Source: Pyropia yezoensis (lineage: Eukaryota > Rhodophyta > Bangiophyceae > Bangiales > Bangiaceae). Taken from it: 64,000 bases of DNA. Each line of letters starts with the position of its first letter. The first letter of the stretch is position 1. The position numbers and the translations under genes were made by a program. The stretch lies in assembly GCA_009829735.1 (NCBI GenBank), contig CM020618.1, forward strand, positions 35,688,894-35,752,893. Reading direction: 5' to 3'. Under the pieces are notes generated by a model. It worked only from the letters and a program-made list of their open reading frames with translations, ran no database searches and was not told the origin of the DNA. Of this stretch, positions 1 to 8,372 are shown piece after piece.

Positions 1-314
1 TCCGACATCTGTCGACGACGAACGCCAAGAATGGCACCAACGTCAACACGACGAGGACTCGCTGCCCGAGCCTCCACCGAGGGCGCACGACGCAGCTCAC
101 TGAGCAAGCTATCGCGAATGCGAGACGGATCCGCCAAACGGGAGACCGTCAACACCAAAGCCTCAACGGCCTCCGACTCAGTCATCCCGCTGACCCGACG
201 AAGAACGTCATCAATCTCCACGGTCTGACGAGACCAAGCAATGGCCAACGCCCCAGCCGTTGCGCCACGAGGCACCACTTGCCCAGCCAAGGCACCCTCC
301 CGGTCAGTACCCAA
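1..314 (-). pseudogene. C-terminal part of element B antisense ORF, cut off by element A and by the window edge
   Basis: Read on the minus strand from 314 down to 1, this stretch is open for 104 codons in exactly the frame that reaches 11145 on the other side of element A once one CAGGG target copy is removed. It is therefore the continuation of the ORF that starts at 12626. The visible part is rich in Leu, Glu, Arg and Ala and looks helical (V-E-I-D-D-V-L-R-R-V; A-L-V-L-T-V-S-R-L). No known domain was recognised, and the stop lies left of the window. The reading-frame continuity is seen directly; membership in the retroelement antisense family is inferred from the other half. Confidence 0.6.
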
Positions 315-319
315 CAGGG
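315..319. repeat. Target-site duplication (CAGGG) of element A, left copy
   Basis: CAGGG directly abuts the left LTR of element A and is repeated exactly at 11145-11149. A 5-bp duplication is usual for Ty3/gypsy integrases. Confidence 0.93.
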
Positions 320-682
320 TGTAGCACAATAGGGATCCGTCGCGCGTCCACTCTCAGGGAACACTCACCAAGGGGGATCGGCACCAACGTCACCGGGAGG
401 CCAAGGTTGCTGTCCTTGGAGCGCAAGCCACGGGACCAAGATGGGAGCCCAAATGGGAGGGGTTTGTTGTTCTACCTTGGCCGGCGGTGGATTCGCCACC
501 GGCCCCCTCGTTATAAACCCTCGGAGACACTACTAACTACCCTCCACCCCAAGATGCAAGTCCCTCTGGTCATACGTAACTTATAGATACCGTGACCAGT
601 ACGAACTATCAAATTGAAAGTTAAGGGTTAGAAGTAGCCCCCCTGATATTAGGGTCACAATACGGACAACCATATTGCTACA
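320..682 (-). repeat. 3' LTR of element A
   Basis: A 363-bp LTR lying next to the polypurine tract. It contains a TTTATAA box (on the element's sense strand) followed about 8 nt later by the inverted repeat GGCCGGTGG/CCGCCGGCC. It differs from the 5' LTR by one base. Confidence 0.93.
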
Positions 683-695
683 TATCCCCCCCTTA
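683..695 (-). promoter_or_regulatory. Polypurine tract of element A
   Basis: On the element strand CTAAGGGGGGGATA immediately precedes the 3' LTR, the position of the plus-strand primer in LTR retrotransposons. The same tract precedes the 3' LTRs of elements D and E. Confidence 0.75.
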
Positions 696-939
696 GATTC
701 GGCCCGTCCTCGGGTCGAGTTGCATTCGGGGTACCGAATGTAAGTGGGTCGCGTGACCGTTTACCCGTCGGGTGGGGCTTTGCGCCCCGTCGCGACAGAC
801 ACCCCTTTTCGAGGTTGTCTCAGGGGGGTGCCCCCCTTTGCGTGGTACACACACACGATCCGTTTTCCGGACCGTTAAATTCCCGATGCGGGTTGCTGTT
901 CACGCCCCCCCTTTCCGAGGGGTGGTGCAAGCGGATCCG

Positions 940-1089
940 CCACCAGGTGCCTGGTGGTAGGGGGGCCCCTCTCGTGTGGACGATTGAGTGGGGGGCGGGG
1001 GCTGCCCGCGTTGCGTGGGGGCGGTTGGGGGTGACCCCCCTTGCTTACCCCGTGTGTGGGTGTGGCCCCGTCCCGCCCAGGTGCCTGGG
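940..1089. promoter_or_regulatory. Paired dyads upstream of the element A antisense ORF
   Basis: Two palindromes share the core CCAGGTGCCTGG: CCACCAGGTGCCTGGTGG at 940-957 and CCCAGGTGCCTGGG at 1076-1089. Both are kept in element E (35530-35547, 35398-35411, core CCAGGCACCTGG) and, with one mismatch in the outer one, in element D (44127-44144, 43995-44008). They lie between the 3' LTR and the start of the antisense ORF, where its promoter would be expected. The repeats are seen directly; a regulatory role is inferred. Confidence 0.45.
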
Positions 1090-1270
1090 TGGAGCGCGGT
1101 CGTAGCCCCGTGGGGCGCGGGTCGACCCGCGTGCCTGCGGCGCTTCTCGTGGCCGTTTGTGGTCATAAGCGCGGGTGTCCGCGCTTCCCTGGCTCGTCCC
1201 GGTTATCCACCCGTACCGGGTTGTAGCCGTCGACGGCTTGTGGGCGCGGGGGGACTCCGCACCCGTTATC

Positions 1271-3718
1271 ATGTCCTATCCCCAGGTGCTTGAAGAGGAG
1301 GAAGACCTCCTGATCGGGGAGGAGATGGAGGACGACGCGCCTGTCGGTCCCGACGCCGCGCGTTACGGGGTGAGCTCGTCTGACGACGACGGGCCTGCGG
1401 TGTCCGTCCGTCTGTCGGCCGGAGGACTGTCGTCCGTGTGCAGCGGCACGACGGTGCCGTCGGCCGGAGGTCAACCCGGCGGTCAACCGCGCGTGGCGGC
1501 TTCTACCCCCTCTCTGCCGGCTGCCCGGATGGGGCCTGGTGCCGATGCCGGCTCACCGCAGGTACCTCAAGATGGTCCGCCCTGCGGCGGAGGTGGCGAC
1601 CCGCAGCCGACTCCGGCTGGTCAAGGTGGTCCGGGTGTCCGGGCGGTGACTCCTCGAGGCGGTCCCGACGTTGACGCGGGTGGTGGTGGCGGTGCGACAC
1701 CCGGTGCGGTGGGTCAAGACGGTGCGGGTGTCCGCACGGCCGGGGCTCCGGCTCCGGAGGCTGTCCAAGTGCCTTCCACTTCCGAGGCGGGGGCTACGCC
1801 GACGGGTGGTGCCGGCGCCGGTACCATACCTGCGGTGCCGCGGGTGTCGAGCGGTCAAGACGCTCCTTCTCCCATGGCGGTTGACACCGGGAGTTACTCC
1901 GGGCGGGCGCCCGCCCTTCTTCTTCCTCCTCGGCCTCGTCCATTTCCGACGTCGGCCCCTCTGCCGGTGGTGCGTCCCCCGGCGCCCCCGATTCTTCCTG
2001 GTCCTGCCCGGGTTGCCCCGTTGGGTGGCGGCGTCGCCGTGGCGGCGGGTCAACCCGCCATGTCGGTGTCCGACTTGGTGGCTCGGGTTCGAGGCCTCAC
2101 GGTGCAAGAGTCGATGGAGTCCGATGGGCGTATGCGGGTGGACTTCCACCTGGTGCATCCCCGTGGAGAATCCTCCCGGCGCGTCAAGGTGGACCCGTGC
2201 TGGGAGCGGGAGTTGGTGCGGCTGGTCAACCAGCCGAACGCGGTCCGGGTGGAACACCATTGGATCCTGAGTCAGCCGGACGACCGGCATGCGCAGCTCT
2301 GGCGCACCCGGGTGGGACGGGGTGAGGTCTACCTCGACCCCAACTTCGGGGTCTGCGACTTGATTGCCCCCGCGTTGCCGCGGGAGATTGACTACCCGGC
2401 TAGTGCTCGGGGGATTGCGGCGGCGGCGGAGCCGGTTGCGTTTGGGGAGACGGTGAGCCGTACCGGTCGGTATCCCGACTTTGACTACTACCCGGGGGTA
2501 CCCCCGTATCTGTCGTTGACGGCTCCCTACCCGCCCATGGCGGGGTTGAAGTCGGCGTCGAGTTGGCGACGTAACCATGGTGTCATGGCGGATGCGTTCC
2601 ACACGGATATAACGTGTGCGTTGCAGACCGGCAACGGTCGTGCTCCGGTATACACTCCCGTGCGCCCGCCGCTATGGCAGGAGGGGTGGGAACCCGCCCC
2701 TGCTTTCCGGTTTGACACCGGTTCCTGCCTTCGCTACTTCGGGAGTGTGTTGGCCTCCCGGCCGGTTCACCCGTTGCAGGGTACCTTCACCCTTGAGGTT
2801 ACCCTCGGGCAGGCTTCATCCTTCTTGCTGTCCGTCCGCCGGCAGGGTCGTCTGTTTCATCTTCCGACGGGTGTCCGTCGGCACATCGCGCAGTTGGGCG
2901 TGGATCTGATAGCCGCCAAGACCGGGTTGGCCCGGGAGTTCGAAGCCCTGCTGGCTGTTCACGATGCCGTGAACTGGGCTGGGGTGTTGGCCCTTCCCCC
3001 GTACCGGGACCCGCAGGCTGGGGCTTCCCCCTTGCCTCGTCACTCGTTGCGTGTCCGGCGTACTCAGCCGGGTGAGCCTAGTTGCCATGGGTGGGCGTCC
3101 ACCGAGGCCGTTCCTGACCTGGGTATTCCCATGGTTATCCATGACCCTCTTCAGGTCCTTGCTCCGTGGTTCGGTAACCCGATGCCTGCGGCGGTTGGCC
3201 GTCGTCCCCGAGAGTGGGGCTCTGCGGGTGGGGAGCGTGAGGTGTCCCGTCGTCGGGCGGAGTACCGCCGTGGTTACGGTGGAGCCCCTTCGGTAGGGTC
3301 CTACCGGGCCTCGTATCAGGTGCCACCGGCTCCGGTGGTAGCCGTGTCGGCTCCTGTGGCTCCTCTGGCTGCGCCAGTGTCACCTCCCGCCCCTGTCCTA
3401 CATGACGGGGGTCCCCGTCTCTGGTATGAAGGCGTTGACGCCCTTGTTACCCGCGCAATGCGTGGGGGTCTCTCTGTTAGCTGGGGGGATATCCCCCCAG
3501 GTGCTGCGCTGGTTGGGTCAGCGCGTTGCTTCGGTGGCGTGCTGGACCGCCTCCAGAAAGCTCTGGAGGACGTGGAGGCTGGCCGCAGCACCCTCGTCCA
3601 GCTATGCACCGAGGTAACTCGGGTGGTCGACCGTCGTGACGTTGCCGACCGGTGGAGCACGGAGGTCTACGCGCTTACGCGTGAGTGGCCTCCCTCGGGC
3701 AGTGGGTCTACCCACTGA
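1271..3718 (+). CDS. Element A antisense ORF: 815-aa protein of unknown function
   Basis: It runs opposite to gag-pol, between pol and the 3' LTR. The chosen start is an ATG at 1271, opening an acidic segment (EEEEDLLIGEEMEDD) that is conserved after the ATG in elements D and E; further upstream codons are GC-rich filler. Residues of about 20-260 are Gly/Pro/Ala-rich low complexity. From about residue 270 on the protein looks globular, with many aromatic residues (RNHGVMADAF, GSCLRYFGSVL) and a core motif QGRLFHLP, then 31 residues later HDAVNW. This motif pair recurs in the antisense ORFs of elements B and C. No transmembrane segment, zinc finger or known enzyme motif was seen. The function is unknown. 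The ORF is open in all three family members, which argues that it is translated. Confidence 0.75.
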   Translation: MSYPQVLEEEEDLLIGEEMEDDAPVGPDAARYGVSSSDDDGPAVSVRLSAGGLSSVCSGTTVPSAGGQPGGQPRVAASTPSLPAARMGPGADAGSPQVPQDGPPCGGGGDPQPTPAGQGGPGVRAVTPRGGPDVDAGGGGGATPGAVGQDGAGVRTAGAPAPEAVQVPSTSEAGATPTGGAGAGTIPAVPRVSSGQDAPSPMAVDTGSYSGRAPALLLPPRPRPFPTSAPLPVVRPPAPPILPGPARVAPLGGGVAVAAGQPAMSVSDLVARVRGLTVQESMESDGRMRVDFHLVHPRGESSRRVKVDPCWERELVRLVNQPNAVRVEHHWILSQPDDRHAQLWRTRVGRGEVYLDPNFGVCDLIAPALPREIDYPASARGIAAAAEPVAFGETVSRTGRYPDFDYYPGVPPYLSLTAPYPPMAGLKSASSWRRNHGVMADAFHTDITCALQTGNGRAPVYTPVRPPLWQEGWEPAPAFRFDTGSCLRYFGSVLASRPVHPLQGTFTLEVTLGQASSFLLSVRRQGRLFHLPTGVRRHIAQLGVDLIAAKTGLAREFEALLAVHDAVNWAGVLALPPYRDPQAGASPLPRHSLRVRRTQPGEPSCHGWASTEAVPDLGIPMVIHDPLQVLAPWFGNPMPAAVGRRPREWGSAGGEREVSRRRAEYRRGYGGAPSVGSYRASYQVPPAPVVAVSAPVAPLAAPVSPPAPVLHDGGPRLWYEGVDALVTRAMRGGLSVSWGDIPPGAALVGSARCFGGVLDRLQKALEDVEAGRSTLVQLCTEVTRVVDRRDVADRWSTEVYALTREWPPSGSGSTH

Positions 3719-4197
3719 GGAGTGCTATTGTTTGTGCGGGAGAGGGCCCCGGCAACCCTTATGGTAGCCGGGTAGTAGTGAGTATAAACTCATCCCCCGC
3801 TGGGGGCATTGCTTGCCTCTGTTTGCTGCCCTGGGGAGTACCCCTTCTGGCTCAGTGGTGCCTTGCCTCCCGTCCAACTTCTTCCGGTTGGTTCATGCTT
3901 GGGGAGGTTATCCTCCCTCACTTTGTGTCTTGGCTTTGGGATGTCATCCTCCCGTGTAAGCCCCCTAGTTACTTCCATATTATCGAGGTTAGCCTTTACC
4001 TTTAAGTTAACTTATTAAGGTTCAGGTTTTACTTAGTTACCTAAGCTTAGCTCTACTTAGTTACCTAAGCTTGGTTCGACTTAGAAACCTAAGTCTGATT
4101 TGACTTAGAAACCTAAGTCTGCCGTAACCATGTCACACCCTACTTAGTAGGTATAAGCCTCACCCCCCAACAGCCGATGTCGGTGTCGGTTGGGTTG
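3719..4197. repeat. Hairpin spacer between convergent antisense ORF and pol in element A
   Basis: No ORF. At 4031-4170 there are four or five copies of a short hairpin unit, CTTAG-(TTAC or AAAC)-CTAAG, with variants CTTAGTTACCTAAG and CTTAGAAACCTAAG, plus CCTACTTAGTAGG. The two convergent genes meet here, so a role as a two-way 3'-end or termination region is plausible but not shown. A further inverted repeat (CCAAC/GTTGG) lies just after the pol stop. Confidence 0.6.
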
Positions 4198-7100
4198 TTA
4201 CAGTAGGCGTCGTCGCCTCATGTAAGGCATGAGTAGTTGGCGGGGTATATTCGCCGCCTGTTCCCAGGTGGGTGAGTCGTATCCGACCCACATAACCTTG
4301 ACGTACCAGGGTCCTGGTATGTCCGGGTCGGTGTGTCCGACCACGCTCTCTACTTGGTATGGAATCCCATCCGGTCCCACCGGGTCATCCGACCGGTGGG
4401 TTGTAAGAGCTTCATGTAGCAACCCAGCCGGTACCGGCTGAGGCTGTTCCGGCTTCGGAGCAGGTGTCACATCATTCATACTGATGCGTTGGATCTCCGT
4501 ATCGGAGTGTAAGATAACAGAGTGGTCATCTCTGTGGAGGATCTGGTACGGTCCCTTGACCGGTTGCATAAGCTTGTTCCCTCGGAACTTCTGGTGTCTG
4601 ATATAGACCCAGTCACCTGTTACCAGGGTTGCGTTGCGCACCCGTAGTCGGGCGTCGAAGTTCTTCTTATACCGAAGTTGTGTTCTGTCAAGGGCACCCT
4701 TGAGCTTAGGAATCATCCACGATAGCTTGGCCAACCAAGCTAGGTGGATGCGTTCGGCGGGTCGGCCCTTCGGTGTATCATACCGAGTGCACCTGCCGGG
4801 TGGCAGCGTCAGGTTACCGACGCCTAGTGGCATGACCCACTCCAGCGGAGCAATGTTTGTGCTCCGATGTGGCCTGGCATTGTATGCCAGGGTGAGTACG
4901 GACAGAAGCCTGTCCCAAGTGTTCGTGTGCTCGGCCACGTAGCACTGTAGCATCTTTACGATGGTGCGGTTGAACCGCTCCACCTGCCCGTTGGACTGCG
5001 GGTGGTAGTCGGATGCCCGACGTGGTTCGATACCGAACATGCCCAGGACCTTAGTGCAGAATGCCGACGTAAGGTTTGCTCCGTTATCGGAGAGGAGTTG
5101 CTTCATGACTCCGTATGCACTGATCCAGTGGTCAACCACTGCGTTCATAATCGTGTATGCCGTATCATTCGGGATGGCTGCCGCTCGTGACAGCTTGGTG
5201 AATCGGTCAGACATGACCAGGATGTACCTGTTCACTTCTTCCGTTATCGGAAGTGGCCCGAGTATGTCGATAGCGACTTGCTCGTTGGGCCCATCAGGTG
5301 GGAATAGCTTCATGGCAGACGCCTGCCTATGTAGACTCATGCGGTTACGCGCACAGGGGTGGCATCCCCTTACGTGGTCGACCACGTCGACGGCCATTGC
5401 TGGCCAGTAGAAGAACCTTCGCATTGCTGCGAACATACGTGAACCCCCCGGGTGTCCGGCTGTAGGGTTCTCATGTTCTCGTTCCATGACGGCTTGCCGT
5501 AAGGACACGGGAACCACGACTTGATGTCGTCCATCGGCGGGTGCCCGCCGGTATATGAGTCCGTCTTCGTTCTCGGAGAAGATGCCGGCCGTACCGGCCA
5601 GGAGGTTAGCACGATGACGTCTACAGTCATCGTCGTTGGCTTGTGCCTCGCGGAAGTCCGCGAGGGTCAATGGGCACGCCAGGTGTGCCATGGTATGGTC
5701 AGCCATACCCTGGGTAGCATTACCCACCATGCACACCGGTACTACCGGGATGTCCTCGTCCACCGGGCGGGTATCCCCGCTCGGGGTGTCGAGTCGAGAC
5801 AACGCGTCTCCGAGGTGGTGGGTTGACCCAGCCTTATACACCGTGCGGTAGTCGTGCTCGGCCATCTTCAGCCTCCATCGGGCTAGCCTCCCATGGCTAT
5901 CGGAATCCTTGTCACCAAGGTTGAGGAGCCATCGTAGGGGTTCGTGGTCGGACCTCACGATGAACCTGGAGCCCTCCAGGTATGGACGGAGCAGTTGCAC
6001 TGCCCATATAACTCCGAGGCATTCACGCTCGGTGGCACTATAGTTCCGCTCAGCCGGGTTGAGTGTCCGGCTGAAGTACCCTACCGGACGTAGGTCCGGG
6101 ATAACGTTATCGGTACCGATCAACGTCTCTCCCTGTAACAGGGTGCATCCCACTTGTGTATCACACGCATCGACATCGATGACGAAGGTACCCCGTCTAT
6201 GCGGTAACGCAAGGACGGGTGGGGCTAGTAGGGCTCGCTTCAGCGACTCGAATGCCTCCTCTTCGCTAGGCGAAGGGGGTTGGAGTACCTTGGGTAAGGT
6301 ACTGCTCGTAAGAACCGTTAACGGTTTAGCTATCCGAGCGAAGTCCTTGACGAACCGTCGGTATACATTGCACATTCCCAGGAAGCTCTTGAGCTGCGTC
6401 TGGGTGTTAGGGAACTGGGCATCCCGGAGTGCCCGGGTATTGGCTTCGAGTACCCCTAGTTTACCAGGGGTTATCTGGTGGCCCAGATATTCGACCGTCT
6501 GTTGGAAGAAGGCGCACTTCTTCAGACGCAGGGTTACCCCGGCGTTCCTCAAGAGGGTGAGTACCTCGTCAACATGTTGTACATGGTCATCCATGTTACG
6601 CGAGAAGACGATGACGTCATCGAGGTACACTAGGCAGTTACGCCACTTCACCCCCGACAGTATGATGTCGATAGCCCGCTGGAATGTAGCGGGGGCGTTG
6701 GACAATCCGAAGGGCATCCTTAGGAACTCGTACACTCCACTGTGACAGACGAATGCCGTCTTGGGGATATCCTCGTCCGCCACCGGGATCTGCCAGTATC
6801 CGGCGTTGCAGTCGATGGTGGAAAACACCGTAGCCTCCCCCAGGGAGTCGATGCATTCATCCATCCTTGGTAAAGGGTATGAGTCCTTCTTGGTAACCAA
6901 GTTGAGGCGTCGATAATCGATGCAAAACCGAGGGGTTTGATCCTTCTTCGGCACAATAACTACTGGGGCACCCCATTCCGACATCGAAGGTCGGATCACC
7001 TTAGCTTCACTCATCCTCTTCACTTCTCCATCAACGATCTCTCGTTGCATAGGTCCCGCTCGGTGCGGTTGTGAGCGGGCGGGTCGTGCGCCTGGTACCA

Positions 7101-8364
7101 GGTCTATACGATGTTGGGTTGCCCCAATGGTCCCCAAGGCCCCGCCTGTCCACATAACGTCATGCTTTCTTAGCATCCGTCGTACCCCTTCGGCTACCGA
7201 AGGGGGAAGGTGGTCGAGGTCAGCCTCGGCCAGTGCCTTCAAGGCCTCTTGGTCCTTTGGCGGCAGGTCCGCCGGAGCCGCCGATGGGTTAGGCTTCCCG
7301 TCATCGGGTTGCTGTCGCTCGGTGGTCTCGGTGACCGCCAGTACTTCAAGTGGTTCCACTTGACCTTCCTTATCAGGGGTAAGGATATCTCCTTCGTAGA
7401 GTTCGGCAATCCCGAGGATAGTTCCCTTCGGGAGGGTGACTGCCTTACGGCGATAGTTCGCCATCACTAGGAGGGACGACCCTCCTGCTGGGAGGTCTAT
7501 GAGACCGTTGGCCATGGTCAACCCATGGCGCTTGTACGTCCGTAGGTTGGACTGGACTCTGCAGATGCCTGCGAGGTCGCAGTTAACCGGGAGGACTGTC
7601 TCTGACAACGGCTCAAAGCGAGTTCGCTTGGCCAACCGAAGTGTCTTCGGCTCGACGCTTGCGTACACCTCAGCCACGTTAACGTGGCTTCCTTGTAGCG
7701 TCAGGTCCCTGACGATAGCCGTGTGTCCTCGCTTCGTCCCGTCGGCTTCTTGAAGCTCGACGGTCCTCCGGCCTGGCCGGATTGCATCAACGTGAACGTT
7801 GATGAAGGTGCACCCCAGTATGCAGGGCACCGATAGCGTTTCACATACCAGGAAGTCAACTTCCGTGGTGAGATCCCCGATGGTAACCTGCAGCGACATC
7901 GCTGCGGTCGTACGAATGAGTCGACCATTCGCGTCCTTGATGGTGGGTCCCCGAGTCACTCTGACTCGTGGAAGCCACTTGTCCGGGAGGGTATCCTTCC
8001 GGATAAGGTTGGGTCCAGCCCCTGTGTCCAGTACAGGGTAGTACGATCGTGTCGACTGGGGGTCAACCCCCAGTGTGGCTGATACCTTGAAGTTCTCCAA
8101 GGTAAACAACACATGTCCTACACCGATATCCGGTGTAGCTCGGGCATCCTGAACAGGGCCCTTGTCTGGTTCAACGTGAAGGGGCTTCCCGTCCTCTCCT
8201 CCCAACCTCGGAGGTTGGTCATCAATCCCCTGACGCCGTGTCGTCGGGGCCGGAAGGTGTACCCGGGGGTTGATGCGGCGTCGGCTCAACCGCGCTCTCC
8301 GTGGGGCTTTCCCCGCGGTACTCCGGGGTGGCTTGCTTGGGTGACCCCAGCGCCCCCCGGTCAT
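4198..8364 (-). CDS. pol: Element A Pol polyprotein (protease, RT, RNase H, integrase, chromodomain)
   Basis: 1388 residues from the first ATG, but probably made as a Gag-Pol fusion by a -1 frameshift at 8379-8385, since the frame is open from there. Domains in order: aspartic protease with DTGAG at residue 113; RT with YLDD at about 580-583; RNase H (IDVDACD, then a DHEPLRWLL segment); integrase zinc finger H964/H971/C1001/C1004; catalytic D1033, D1093 and E1129, which fits D,D35E; a GPY/F-type module (KGPYQIL) and a C-terminal chromodomain (YVKVMWVGYD...TWEQAANI). This layout defines the chromovirus branch of Ty3/gypsy; the chromodomain is known to steer integration to marked chromatin. No stop or frameshift was seen, and it looks functional. 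Confidence 0.95.
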   Translation of the reverse strand: MTGGRWGHPSKPPRSTAGKAPRRARLSRRRINPRVHLPAPTTRRQGIDDQPPRLGGEDGKPLHVEPDKGPVQDARATPDIGVGHVLFTLENFKVSATLGVDPQSTRSYYPVLDTGAGPNLIRKDTLPDKWLPRVRVTRGPTIKDANGRLIRTTAAMSLQVTIGDLTTEVDFLVCETLSVPCILGCTFINVHVDAIRPGRRTVELQEADGTKRGHTAIVRDLTLQGSHVNVAEVYASVEPKTLRLAKRTRFEPLSETVLPVNCDLAGICRVQSNLRTYKRHGLTMANGLIDLPAGGSSLLVMANYRRKAVTLPKGTILGIAELYEGDILTPDKEGQVEPLEVLAVTETTERQQPDDGKPNPSAAPADLPPKDQEALKALAEADLDHLPPSVAEGVRRMLRKHDVMWTGGALGTIGATQHRIDLVPGARPARSQPHRAGPMQREIVDGEVKRMSEAKVIRPSMSEWGAPVVIVPKKDQTPRFCIDYRRLNLVTKKDSYPLPRMDECIDSLGEATVFSTIDCNAGYWQIPVADEDIPKTAFVCHSGVYEFLRMPFGLSNAPATFQRAIDIILSGVKWRNCLVYLDDVIVFSRNMDDHVQHVDEVLTLLRNAGVTLRLKKCAFFQQTVEYLGHQITPGKLGVLEANTRALRDAQFPNTQTQLKSFLGMCNVYRRFVKDFARIAKPLTVLTSSTLPKVLQPPSPSEEEAFESLKRALLAPPVLALPHRRGTFVIDVDACDTQVGCTLLQGETLIGTDNVIPDLRPVGYFSRTLNPAERNYSATERECLGVIWAVQLLRPYLEGSRFIVRSDHEPLRWLLNLGDKDSDSHGRLARWRLKMAEHDYRTVYKAGSTHHLGDALSRLDTPSGDTRPVDEDIPVVPVCMVGNATQGMADHTMAHLACPLTLADFREAQANDDDCRRHRANLLAGTAGIFSENEDGLIYRRAPADGRHQVVVPVSLRQAVMEREHENPTAGHPGGSRMFAAMRRFFYWPAMAVDVVDHVRGCHPCARNRMSLHRQASAMKLFPPDGPNEQVAIDILGPLPITEEVNRYILVMSDRFTKLSRAAAIPNDTAYTIMNAVVDHWISAYGVMKQLLSDNGANLTSAFCTKVLGMFGIEPRRASDYHPQSNGQVERFNRTIVKMLQCYVAEHTNTWDRLLSVLTLAYNARPHRSTNIAPLEWVMPLGVGNLTLPPGRCTRYDTPKGRPAERIHLAWLAKLSWMIPKLKGALDRTQLRYKKNFDARLRVRNATLVTGDWVYIRHQKFRGNKLMQPVKGPYQILHRDDHSVILHSDTEIQRISMNDVTPAPKPEQPQPVPAGLLHEALTTHRSDDPVGPDGIPYQVESVVGHTDPDIPGPWYVKVMWVGYDSPTWEQAANIPRQLLMPYMRRRRLL

Positions 8365-8372
8365 CCTTCCTC

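Noticed and set aside
1175..1270. Longer N-terminus for the element A antisense ORF
   Set aside because: The extra residues are not conserved in D or E, while the acidic segment after the ATG at 1271 is.
6059..6745. Plus-strand ORF of 228 codons inside element A pol (and its twin in E)
   Set aside because: It lies wholly over RT/RNase H codons and has the Ser/Thr-rich composition expected of a shadow frame; not comparable to the antisense gene at 1271-3718.
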